From Euryarchaeota archaeon UBA121 (lineage in GTDB: Archaea > Thermoplasmatota > Poseidoniia > Poseidoniales > Thalassarchaeaceae), in contig DANL01000048.1 of assembly GCA_002499865.1 (NCBI GenBank), positions 1 to 41,617 on the forward strand: a stretch of DNA of 41,617 bases. Reading direction: 5' to 3'. Positions 1-8,450 of the stretch are shown here, piece after piece; within the stretch, counting starts at the first letter, position 1; each line of letters begins with the position of its first letter. A program made the translations under genes and the position numbers. The notes beneath the pieces were generated by a model. That model ran no database searches and was not told the origin of the DNA. It saw only the letters and a list, made by a program, of their open reading frames with translations.

Positions 1-666
1 AAGGAGCCACATTACCCCCTTCAACTGTCAGAGATGCTTGATGTTAGTCAGCAGGCTGTGATGAAGCATCTAAAGGTCCTTGAAGAAGGAGGATTTGTTG
101 ATTCGGAGAAAGTCCCTTCTGAGAAGGGAGGGCCACCAAGGAAAGTCTACACAGTTAATCAGTCGTTCTCGTTGAGATTAGATCTCGGTCCCGATCTGTT
201 CAGAGCAGAGCATAGAAAGATGCCAAGAGGAGGGCCTCTCAGGCTTTCTTCAAGACTTCCTAAGGAACTAGATGACCTGGTATCGCAGCTGGGAACTAGA
301 AGAAGTATCCCGCTAGTTGAAGGTATGCAGGTTCTATCGGAGCTAGATGAGTGCCTTGAGAGGATTGATGAGAGGCGTGATGCGGTAATCGCGCTTCATC
401 AGCACGTGATGAGCAAAGTATCTCCGAGTCTGAGCGAGGGTCTGGGCAGTTATGAGGAGCGCCAGTTGGCGCACGCGTTAATGACTCAACCTAGAAGGCC
501 GTTGGACTTGGATGTCTTCGCTCAAAGCATGAGGATGCGATCAAATGATGCTGAGGAGATGATGACCACTCTTCGAGAACGTCTTCTCAGAGACCTTGCG
601 GTGAATCAAGGAAAGTTCGTAGCTGCGGGAAATAAAACACCTCTCCCTTGGTGGATGGTCAAGTAA
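1..666 (+). CDS. ArsR-like winged-helix transcription regulator, 5' end missing
   Basis: The frame is open from base 1, and the codons before the first ATG (position 34) already form the start of a helix-turn-helix (PHYPLQLSEMLDVSQQAV), so the true start lies outside the window. Residues equivalent to bases 1-150 read as a winged-helix DNA-binding domain (recognition helix SQQAVMKHLKVLEEGGFV, then a wing containing EKGGPPRKVYTVN). This matches the archaeal ArsR/MarR-type pattern in which helix 3 is followed by a GPPRK.Y wing. The C-terminal two thirds is helical and charged, probably for dimerisation, and I recognise no ligand-binding domain. The stop TAA abuts the stop codon of the convergent giant surface-protein gene with no spacing. 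Function as a DNA-binding regulator is well supported; its target genes and signal are unknown. Confidence 0.8.
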   Translation, partial: KEPHYPLQLSEMLDVSQQAVMKHLKVLEEGGFVDSEKVPSEKGGPPRKVYTVNQSFSLRLDLGPDLFRAEHRKMPRGGPLRLSSRLPKELDDLVSQLGTRRSIPLVEGMQVLSELDECLERIDERRDAVIALHQHVMSKVSPSLSEGLGSYEERQLAHALMTQPRRPLDLDVFAQSMRMRSNDAEEMMTTLRERLLRDLAVNQGKFVAAGNKTPLPWWMVK

Positions 667-3600
667 TCAGAATGTCATATCGTCATCCGAAAGATTAGCT
701 AGTAGGCTGCTCTTTTCTTGGAATCTCTGCAGGGCCTCCATTCTTCTACCGTACATAACGACCCCTACTACTCCGAAGAGAGCAAATGTCGCTCCCAGGA
801 TAATAGCTGGAACCGAGTATTGTACTATTGCCTCCACACCAACATCTAGAATTCCGAGATCCGAACCCATCTTCCCATTAACTGATAGCACATTATTATC
901 CTCGTCGGTTTCGACTACTAAGTTATCTGGATCGAGTACTACCACGATATCATGGCTGCCTGCCTCTACCATGTAGAGCAATGTAATAATTGGCGGATCG
1001 GGATCCTCGGATGGCATTATTGCTTCAATAGTCTGCCTGTATGCGATATTCTCCTCTTTGCAACCATTCTTCTTGATATCAGACTCACTCTGTCCGGAAC
1101 AAAGAACAATATTGACATCAGTTGCATGCGCATTTCCTACATTCCTGACTTGGACATTGACGGATAACATGTCGCCAACAGAGCCTCTCTTTTCATCAAC
1201 CGACACGGAGTATATCTCCAATTCGGGGGCTCTGAGTCTGAGTTCGACTATTTGCTCATTAGTATCGCAATTAGGGGAATAGTTGTCGGGCAACCCATCA
1301 CCATTCAAATCCAGTGTGCATGAGTCTTCCCAACTAGGTGTTTCATCATGATCTCCGTCTGCCTCACTTGAGCCGAAATCTGACATGACCTTGATTCCAA
1401 TCTCTCTATCTGCTAGTGTAGCTTCAGGATGAATATCTACTATTGCTACAATATTCAGAGTCGTATATGCTTGCATCTCTGGGAGAGTAAGTGAGTTGGT
1501 AGTAGCGGATACATAGCAGTCATCGAGAGGTATCGGATCGGTCATTGTGAGCTCGACGCAGTTCTTCTCTATTGGGAACTCAGAGTCAAACCCTTCCAGC
1601 AAGGCGAATCTGATTTGCCACTTATCCAGTTGATTCATTCCAGGCTGAAGGTCCCACTCTCCCGCTGCATCTATAGTATGATTGTGCAGGGTTGGTATGT
1701 CAGGAACGTTACCAAAGTTGGTGACATTCATAACGAATCTAACTGTCCTTCCGGGAGCAGTTGTCTTTATCTTGCTTTCAACCAGAGGGTCGAGTACTAT
1801 TCTCATGTCATGGAATTCTATTATCTCCACCTGTAGTGTGATTAGATCCCTGAGTCTGGTTCCATCATATTCTTCCTCGCTCATTACTTCTAAGACAATG
1901 GTGTATTGGCCAGCTAGAGTCTTCTCTGGTACGCTAATAGTAATGGGTATTTCTTGCGATTCGTCCCTGTCTAATTCATCGAATAGGACTCTGGGTATAT
2001 CGATGTCCCAAACGTGTGTGTATCCTTCAGAGTCCGTGATCGATTGAATGGCCATATCATATCTGTCGGGCCCGTTACCGATGTTATCTATGGTAGTGGG
2101 CATCTCGAATTGCTGTCCGGGATGCAGTGAAAGAATTGTATCTGGAACAGATGCCTCGAGATCGTAGACCTGGATCACATTTGTCAATAAGACAACGTTG
2201 TCACTAACCTGAGGAGCGCCCTCGAGATACGCACGGAATGATACGGAAGTACCTAGACCTGCAGAAGCATTGTAGGGAGCACACATCAGAGCTGTAACGG
2301 TTTGGGGGACTCCTATCTGAGACCAGTATCTGGGTGCATTGTCGGGAATACCGTTTCCTCCCGGAGCATCACTGAAGTCGAGATCTACGACCCAGTTATC
2401 GTATCTCCATGTGTTTTCAGAAATCTCGGAAGGCCTCTCATCAGGGCCCCCTGGGGTGCTGAAAATGAGGTGTCCGGGAGTGAAATGCTTGGTAACATCA
2501 ACATCGAACGAAGAGCATTCGCCGGGAAGAACATGTTGAGTTGTTTCTCCGAGCTGGAAAACAATATTTCCAGTAGTCCTAACTGATACATTCACCCAAA
2601 GTTCCAGAATGTCGAATGTTCCTCTGTCTACAGATAGAACGGGTTCCCCAGTAGACCACCCTTTGAGATAAATCACAAAGGTTCCTGGCTCTTGAGATGT
2701 CGGAACGCTTACCTGAAGATTTCTAGTGACCGACTGGCTTGGATCCAGAGAAAGTGAGGTCGGGAAAGAAATACCCCAGCCGAAAGGAAGAGCCCATTCG
2801 GTCTGTCCCTCAAGCGTGGTAGGATCGTAAAATGCAAATGTATCGTATACATTGCCCGTATTAGTTATAGATATCGAGAAAACGGCGTTTTGGCCTTGTT
2901 CAACATCAGCCTGATAGTGGCTTGTATCTAATTGGATTCCATGGACCACATCCATTAGGACGAGTGTGATTTGCTCGTCTCTGATTGCCGGGTCCTTCTC
3001 GGATAAGGCTGTTAGAACAATGGTTGCTAACTCGTCCTCATCGGCTTGATAGATTGTTGGCGACCGAATTCTCATGTAGATAGGCTCAATTTCCCCTCCT
3101 TCCAAGAAGATAGGGGTGGATGGGAATATCGGAGTATGATTTGTTGCGAAGAATAGCGTCGAGCTCCAGTTATTCGGTACCCCTTCCATTGAGACAAAGA
3201 AAGTATCAGAGACTAAGTCAGGAGGTCCTGGTGTGGGGTTGGATATCGTCAAATTGAATGTGGTTTGCCCACTAGGTTGAATGGTATGGTAATATGTCTC
3301 TGTTTCAGCAAGACCGATGTCCACTAATCCAGTGAGAACATGAACATAGCATATCGTAAATTTACCTCCGTTGTTCTCATCGGAACACTTGTGATCGTCA
3401 GACCAGGAAATATGGGCGCCACTACCTAAGTCGTTAGCGAACGCTGGCGCCTGACCGAGATCGGGCGAAGCAGGAGAGTTGGGGCCAAGCTTGTTAGACG
3501 ACCAGGAAGTGACAGGAATTACTTCCCATTCGTCAAGGACGGATGTTGCCAGAGAGTTCAGTGGGAATCCGTCAGGATGTGAGTTGTGAGTATGGTTAAG

Positions 3601-5739
3601 TCTGGCATACATAACAGTCTCCATCTGACTCTCATTACTATTGTCCAGCCAAGATAGGTGGACGTTGTCGAAGTCGTCAGTCAAAATTGAGGGCATGTGA
3701 GAATTTGCTCCATAAGGACGGTTTGAATCGACCCCACCAAGGCCCTCTACTGTAGATATTGCGGAGTCGGTAATTTGCTTGATACCAAAGGAGGGGAGTC
3801 CTTCCTCAACTCCATCCCACTCCGCTACACCTTGGAGTCTGAGTCTGGTATAGTATACCTCGTAATTTACATCTATTTCGAATCCATATGCTCTGCCGTC
3901 CATCCATGCAACATGAGTATTTCCAGAAGTATCTACGGCGATTGAAGGATGAAGACTGAAAGCGTCATTCAGTGTTATTCTTGTGTCATTTACTACCACC
4001 AAGTGCCCATATCCGAGAGAATCTAGAGAAGGCCCCAAATCTTCTGTGTAGGTATCCGCTTGAGTATCTACAACTGTCCCTGGATCTCCCTTCGTCCAGC
4101 CTGGATGCGGGCTATCGAGGAGAGATTTCGGATCTAAAACTGTCATGAAAATCTCTCTTGAGTTATTGGTTGCTAAATAGACCAATGCCTCTACCATTAG
4201 TTGTAGTTCTGCTGCGCTTGAGGCTCCGGTTGGGAAACTATACATCTGCCCGCCGGCGTTGGTAAGCCTAACTGTTGTACCTGGGCAGTTTCTAGATGAT
4301 GATGAGCTTACAATACCGTTGGGACATTGGGCTAAATCTTTCATTGAAGAGCCAACATCCTCGTTACTTTGAGCCCATAGAGGAGTTGGTATTACACCGG
4401 CGTTTACACATGCATCATGTGCCTCCAGTATTGTGTTGGTATCCTGAGAGTCCCAGCTTGTGCCATCATATGGAGGCTCGTCCGAAACCGGGATGACGAT
4501 TTTCGTAGCATTCGGGTTCCACTTATGGTCGAGTTGAGTGGGGGGGTTACCAGGTACGTTACCTTGAGCGTCTTTCCACGATAAGCAGGCCCATGTGCTT
4601 GAGGGGCCCCAAGACTCTGAGCCGACTCCTCCTCCATCGTAATTAATGGTCAGAGCGCCGCCATTCATTATCACGCCATTGAGCTTTCTGATGCCTCCAC
4701 TGTCATCACCTGGAACTAGTCCCAAGGCAGTACTTCTTGGCCCCTGAGACCCGCTTCCTCCGGTTGCAAACGCTGTGGCACAATTACCAGATGTGGCTGC
4801 TGAGACGCTGGTATGGCCCCCTATTCCGTAGAGAGTCTCGTAAACTGTCATGTTAGCTCTGACTAGTAGGGGCTTCAGGCCTTGGAAATATGAGCCACTG
4901 ACGAAGTTTCCACCATAGAACACAACACACATGTCTGCCCATTCTGCTAACATGGATCCAGATGTGTCAATTGGAATAACCATCTCCACTTTTCCTCCTC
5001 TTGTATCATCCCATACAACCTGTACAAAATCATCTAGATCTATTGCGATATCTGGGTGACCCTTGTGTCCTATTATTGGAGTTAGTAGAGTCTCTCCTAC
5101 TGCAAATTCTACTGTTCTAGATACTACATCTGTATCAAGCATAGCATAGTAAATTTGGGGTTGTTGATAGAACTTATCGAGGGGCTCATAAGAATCCTGC
5201 CAGACTATGTGTGGATCATTATCTGAGTCGATATCGATGGCTGGCCAATCTCTATTCTGTGGATGTGAAGACACCTCGAAATCGTTGACAATAGTAATAG
5301 CAGAATCTGTTGTCTCGTCACCGTTCTGATCATCCAATGAAGGGTCGAGTAGGGTATACATTATCGTCCATTGGCCGGCTTTATCGGTCCATGTCACGTG
5401 TACCATATCATCATGATCGACTCTGACATCCGGATGCCATGCCCTGTGCGCTCCGGCATTGGATATTTTTGTATCGTCAATGAGGACTTCTCCCCTAGCG
5501 TCTAGCATCTTGTAGTAGAGATGTTGTGTATTTCTACTCCAGATAAAGTGGACGTTTCCTTGTGAGTCGGCATCGATCGAAACCATTCTATCACTGAAGG
5601 CGCCATCGGGCGTCACCTCTATTGCATCCGTCATTACAACCTCACTAGCCGAGGCGATTGGAGCTCCGAGTCCAGCGAATAAACTCACTACCATCAAAAG
5701 AACCATTGCAACGCTATTTCTCTTCTTCGATCTGTCCAT
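667..5739 (-). CDS. Giant surface protein: beta-propeller interrupted by vWA domain, Ig-like/CARDB modules, C-terminal anchor
   Basis: 1690 residues with a signal peptide (MDRSKKRNSVAMVLLMVVSL, cleavage near ASASE). Roughly residues 50-260 and 545-800 contain seven copies of a propeller-like motif with consensus HPxIxxDxxxNVHxxWxD. Between the fourth and fifth copies sits a large von Willebrand A-type domain (about 250-525) with a MIDAS motif DTSGSM at residues 258-263 and a later PVSDEPP loop. Residues about 800-1500 hold several NEW3/Ig-like modules containing NxGNxxD motifs, and about 1520-1630 reads as a CARDB domain (VNVQVRNVGNAHATDVNI). One membrane helix near 1640-1660 is followed by a basic then acidic tail ending DDDMTF. 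It is most likely exported and membrane anchored with the bulk outside; metal-dependent adhesion or glycan/protein binding is an inference. Closely spaced with the convergent regulator. Exact partner and function are unknown. Confidence 0.85.
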   Translation of the reverse strand: MDRSKKRNSVAMVLLMVVSLFAGLGAPIASASEVVMTDAIEVTPDGAFSDRMVSIDADSQGNVHFIWSRNTQHLYYKMLDARGEVLIDDTKISNAGAHRAWHPDVRVDHDDMVHVTWTDKAGQWTIMYTLLDPSLDDQNGDETTDSAITIVNDFEVSSHPQNRDWPAIDIDSDNDPHIVWQDSYEPLDKFYQQPQIYYAMLDTDVVSRTVEFAVGETLLTPIIGHKGHPDIAIDLDDFVQVVWDDTRGGKVEMVIPIDTSGSMLAEWADMCVVFYGGNFVSGSYFQGLKPLLVRANMTVYETLYGIGGHTSVSAATSGNCATAFATGGSGSQGPRSTALGLVPGDDSGGIRKLNGVIMNGGALTINYDGGGVGSESWGPSSTWACLSWKDAQGNVPGNPPTQLDHKWNPNATKIVIPVSDEPPYDGTSWDSQDTNTILEAHDACVNAGVIPTPLWAQSNEDVGSSMKDLAQCPNGIVSSSSSRNCPGTTVRLTNAGGQMYSFPTGASSAAELQLMVEALVYLATNNSREIFMTVLDPKSLLDSPHPGWTKGDPGTVVDTQADTYTEDLGPSLDSLGYGHLVVVNDTRITLNDAFSLHPSIAVDTSGNTHVAWMDGRAYGFEIDVNYEVYYTRLRLQGVAEWDGVEEGLPSFGIKQITDSAISTVEGLGGVDSNRPYGANSHMPSILTDDFDNVHLSWLDNSNESQMETVMYARLNHTHNSHPDGFPLNSLATSVLDEWEVIPVTSWSSNKLGPNSPASPDLGQAPAFANDLGSGAHISWSDDHKCSDENNGGKFTICYVHVLTGLVDIGLAETETYYHTIQPSGQTTFNLTISNPTPGPPDLVSDTFFVSMEGVPNNWSSTLFFATNHTPIFPSTPIFLEGGEIEPIYMRIRSPTIYQADEDELATIVLTALSEKDPAIRDEQITLVLMDVVHGIQLDTSHYQADVEQGQNAVFSISITNTGNVYDTFAFYDPTTLEGQTEWALPFGWGISFPTSLSLDPSQSVTRNLQVSVPTSQEPGTFVIYLKGWSTGEPVLSVDRGTFDILELWVNVSVRTTGNIVFQLGETTQHVLPGECSSFDVDVTKHFTPGHLIFSTPGGPDERPSEISENTWRYDNWVVDLDFSDAPGGNGIPDNAPRYWSQIGVPQTVTALMCAPYNASAGLGTSVSFRAYLEGAPQVSDNVVLLTNVIQVYDLEASVPDTILSLHPGQQFEMPTTIDNIGNGPDRYDMAIQSITDSEGYTHVWDIDIPRVLFDELDRDESQEIPITISVPEKTLAGQYTIVLEVMSEEEYDGTRLRDLITLQVEIIEFHDMRIVLDPLVESKIKTTAPGRTVRFVMNVTNFGNVPDIPTLHNHTIDAAGEWDLQPGMNQLDKWQIRFALLEGFDSEFPIEKNCVELTMTDPIPLDDCYVSATTNSLTLPEMQAYTTLNIVAIVDIHPEATLADREIGIKVMSDFGSSEADGDHDETPSWEDSCTLDLNGDGLPDNYSPNCDTNEQIVELRLRAPELEIYSVSVDEKRGSVGDMLSVNVQVRNVGNAHATDVNIVLCSGQSESDIKKNGCKEENIAYRQTIEAIMPSEDPDPPIITLLYMVEAGSHDIVVVLDPDNLVVETDEDNNVLSVNGKMGSDLGILDVGVEAIVQYSVPAIILGATFALFGVVGVVMYGRRMEALQRFQEKSSLLANLSDDDMTF

Positions 5740-5773
5740 TGTGATACCCCGGCGATTAGCTACAACGCTATTA

Positions 5774-5783
5774 GAAATATTTC
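5774..5783 (-). promoter_or_regulatory. Putative TATA box of the giant surface-protein gene
   Basis: AT-rich GAAATATTTC lies about 35-44 bp upstream of the ATG at 5739 in an otherwise mixed-composition gap, which would place transcription initiation near 5752 with a leader of roughly a dozen bases. Assigned only by composition and spacing. Confidence 0.35.
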
Positions 5784-5837
5784 ATACTTAACCTGCTCGG
5801 ATTGCGGTCATTCTTTGTCTGATAGAAGATGAGCATA

Positions 5838-6473
5838 TTATGCCCAGTCTGCTGGATCAAAATCCCTACCAAACCCGCCTGTCTCATCAGTGTCAACTTC
5901 GCGGGGCTGACTGGAAGGAGAAGTGGATTCTCTAGTAGATTTCTGGCCCTTCTGCTTATTCCAGTCATCGACTGGCCCTGGTTTCCCTGAGCCCGTACCG
6001 AATAGGAATTTGATTCTGTGAATCAGAGAGAGCTTTGTCAGCCAGACTCTCCTCATTGTATGCATGAAATCGTTCTGAGAGAGTCCATCTATCCACGTTG
6101 GTCTTGAGAGATTGAATGCCTGTAATGGTCCGGGAGTGTCCTGTACCTTGTTACCAACATGGAGGACCCAATCCAAGTCAGCCCTAGTTAGATCCAATCT
6201 AGTGTTGTGAAGCCACTTCTTCCACTCGTTTGGGTCTTCTGAGGAGAGTTCCTTCATCTTATCTTGCTGTCCCTCGTCAACTCTAGTTACAGAATATACC
6301 AATACGAGGTCTCTGTTCTTTGGAATTACAACATTAAACAAATGGCCCCTCTTACTTGGGGGGTACTTGACGTGCATGTGGAGAAGCGCCTGCTGGTCTT
6401 CTACATCTCTAGCTTCCAGCTTCTCGCTGAGTAGCCATTTTCTTACAGAATCGGCGGCTTCTCTCTTATTCAC
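5838..6473 (-). CDS. DUF2299-like protein of unknown function
   Basis: 211 residues. The start is GTG: an in-frame TAG lies two codons upstream and no ATG occurs near the N-terminus. The N-terminal 120 residues (VRKWLLSEKLEARDVED, then a VKYPPSKRGHLFNVVIPK segment) resemble the archaeal DUF2299 pattern of a short helix, then a beta-rich domain with YPP and VxxPK motifs; this is family resemblance by eye. No signal peptide or membrane helix is visible. The last 60 residues are low-complexity, polar and probably disordered (KSTRESTSPSSQPREVDTDE), ending FDPADWA. It lies 20 bp downstream of the acyltransferase gene on the same strand, so the two are probably cotranscribed. No catalytic motif is apparent. 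Confidence 0.6.
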   Translation of the reverse strand: MNKREAADSVRKWLLSEKLEARDVEDQQALLHMHVKYPPSKRGHLFNVVIPKNRDLVLVYSVTRVDEGQQDKMKELSSEDPNEWKKWLHNTRLDLTRADLDWVLHVGNKVQDTPGPLQAFNLSRPTWIDGLSQNDFMHTMRRVWLTKLSLIHRIKFLFGTGSGKPGPVDDWNKQKGQKSTRESTSPSSQPREVDTDETGGFGRDFDPADWA

Positions 6474-6493
6474 GTACTAGCGAGGGGGATGTC

Positions 6494-8005
6494 CTATTTG
6501 AGAGCCACTAGTTGGGGGGCAATCTTCTGGAGGAGCTCTATGAATTCGGTCCCTTCATCGGATCTGAAGAGATTAATTCTTCTTCGGGAAGCGGTATAGT
6601 CTGTCCAAAGGTCATACCCAGATAGCATGACCATGTTGGAAAATTGGATTAACATCATCATTATCAAACCCCCAACAATTAGTGCGGTTGGCGTGGTTTC
6701 TATTGACAGGAGTTCGAACGAGTAGTAAGAAAAGAGGAGCGCGAATAGGGGCCAGAGAGTGATAGGGGAAAAGAAAACGGCAAACATATGGTGTGTCGTC
6801 CTTGCATCTATTCCTTCATCGGAGTTGTTACCCAAATACCAAGCAAGGATAGCTTGTATCCCTGTTGAGGGTATCGAGATGAATGAGGCCACTCCCATTA
6901 AAATCAGGCCTAGTGCTCCCTTCAATATCTCTGGCTTCTTGTCCAAGGATATATCATTAGATACGGATCTTCCATCCAGATCTCTGAAATGTAAGATTGT
7001 TGATGCCCTCCTTGCGTCATCAATTAAGTCAGGTTCATTCCTATGAGTCATGATTTCGCGTATCTTCCTAGTAGCTATCACTTCTTGAGAGAAATTCTTG
7101 AGATTGTGTTTTTCCTGTCTTGACCTGATATGTGCTAACAACTGCCATGCTCTGTATGTCTCCCAGTCGGGCGCCTCTGGAGTGACTTCAGACAGCCTAT
7201 TTTGTAACTCGTCCCTCAACTCCCTGACCATATCTTCAGGAGGTTCCATCCAAGTTCCTTCATTAAGTCTCAGGGAGTGATTTTCTGTTTTTACGATGGG
7301 AATTTCGATGGGCTCTGGATATTCAACAAATAAATCAGTCCTAAACCAGTGATGACGCCTAAAGTGCAGACCAACCGGTTGAATAACTGGGCTTGGCATT
7401 TCCTTTGATGATGCTATTGTTGAGGCATTGATCGCGAATCTCATAGCTCCCGTTCTGAGTTTGTGTAGCTTAGAGTCTTGATGTGACTTTCCTTCTGGCA
7501 TAACGACCGCTCCGTGTCCTCCTGAGATGCAATGAGACATTGTGAGAAGTGTTCTGTGATTGATTGACTTGGCAAAATCTTGATCTGAAACACCTGATCT
7601 CTGTTCTGCTCTTCTGATGACGGGTTGGTTGCCCATTCTCCTGGTTAGCCAACCAATGAAGGGCATGGTTGCTAAGTCATGCCTTCCCATTGTTATCGGT
7701 CTCTTTTCTTGAGAGAGTATTATTGCAAGTGGATCTACTAGGCCATTGATGTGTATTGAGGCATATATCCTTCCTCCATCACATTTGGTAGGAGACTGCT
7801 CTTCCACGGATCTGAAGAGATAGTACTTTGAGAGCTTAGCTAGAGACTTGATCACCGACCATGCTACTTTGCTTCCCGGGTGCTCTCCGGTATGGTCCCA
7901 AGGAACTTTGTTGAGTTTCTTGGGATTGATTTTGAGTGCTCCGCTGGATAGCACTGGGTCGATGTCCGGTGCCTCTGAGGCGTCACTCACGGTATGCTCA
8001 GACAA
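6494..8005 (-). CDS. PlsC-type acyltransferase with C-terminal membrane domain
   Basis: 503 residues. Residues about 75-235 contain the hallmarks of the glycerophosphate/lysophospholipid acyltransferase (PlsC, PF01553-like) fold: a histidine/aspartate block (HINGLVDPLA, His85 and Asp91), block II (GRHDLATMPFIGWLTRRMG followed by QPVIRR) and block III (PEGKSH, Pro170-Gly172), then PVIQPVG. The spacing of the catalytic motif is odd: His and Asp are separated by five residues rather than the usual four. Residues about 355-470 form three or four hydrophobic helices not usual for a minimal PlsC. It would transfer an acyl chain to a glycerol-type or other alcohol acceptor at the membrane. Fatty-acyl transfer is unexpected if membrane lipids are ether-linked, so the acceptor is uncertain. 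It sits between HIT and DUF2299-like genes in one orientation. Confidence 0.75.
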   Translation of the reverse strand: MSEHTVSDASEAPDIDPVLSSGALKINPKKLNKVPWDHTGEHPGSKVAWSVIKSLAKLSKYYLFRSVEEQSPTKCDGGRIYASIHINGLVDPLAIILSQEKRPITMGRHDLATMPFIGWLTRRMGNQPVIRRAEQRSGVSDQDFAKSINHRTLLTMSHCISGGHGAVVMPEGKSHQDSKLHKLRTGAMRFAINASTIASSKEMPSPVIQPVGLHFRRHHWFRTDLFVEYPEPIEIPIVKTENHSLRLNEGTWMEPPEDMVRELRDELQNRLSEVTPEAPDWETYRAWQLLAHIRSRQEKHNLKNFSQEVIATRKIREIMTHRNEPDLIDDARRASTILHFRDLDGRSVSNDISLDKKPEILKGALGLILMGVASFISIPSTGIQAILAWYLGNNSDEGIDARTTHHMFAVFFSPITLWPLFALLFSYYSFELLSIETTPTALIVGGLIMMMLIQFSNMVMLSGYDLWTDYTASRRRINLFRSDEGTEFIELLQKIAPQLVALK

Positions 8006-8030
8006 GGTATCAGTTGAGAAAGCACCGATT

Positions 8031-8450
8031 CTATTCTATGTTGTGAGATATTTTTTGGGCTAACTCTGATGCTTCTTTTTTGTCTATTTCCATGGTTTTC
8101 CAAACAAAACTATGAGTTGACTCCGAATATTTGGGAATTATGTGGAAATGGACATGAAAAACGGTTTGTCCGGCATGGGAGCCGTTATTTTGAATTATAT
8201 TGTAGCTGGTTGCTCCCGTTACTTCTAATATTGACTTGGATATGATGGATAGGGCTTTGCCGAGCTCCGAAGAGGACTCAGGAGACAGCTCATGCAGGAA
8301 TTGGGCTGGTTCCTTGGGGATAACAAGAACATGTCCACGAGATACTGGATTGATGTCTAAAAAAGAGTATACATGATCATTCTCAAACACCTTGAAGCAG
8401 GGAATCTCTCCCTCGATTATTCTAGTGAAGATGGATTTTTCACCAATCAT
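8031..8450 (-). CDS. HIT-family nucleotide hydrolase
   Basis: 139 residues, close to the usual size of Hint/HinT-type histidine triad proteins. The N-terminus (IFTRIIEGEIPCFKVFEND) is the classical HIT opening, DINPVSRGHVLVIPK follows, and the triad HVHFHIIP lies near residues 98-105. These proteins hydrolyse nucleoside 5'-phosphoramidates or dinucleoside polyphosphates in the cytoplasm, with the central triad histidine as nucleophile. The start ATG overlaps the stop of the upstream flavoprotein gene in an ATGA arrangement, indicating translational coupling; the acyltransferase follows 25 bp later. Substrate cannot be told from sequence. Confidence 0.92.
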   Translation of the reverse strand: MIGEKSIFTRIIEGEIPCFKVFENDHVYSFLDINPVSRGHVLVIPKEPAQFLHELSPESSSELGKALSIISKSILEVTGATSYNIIQNNGSHAGQTVFHVHFHIIPKYSESTHSFVWKTMEIDKKEASELAQKISHNIE

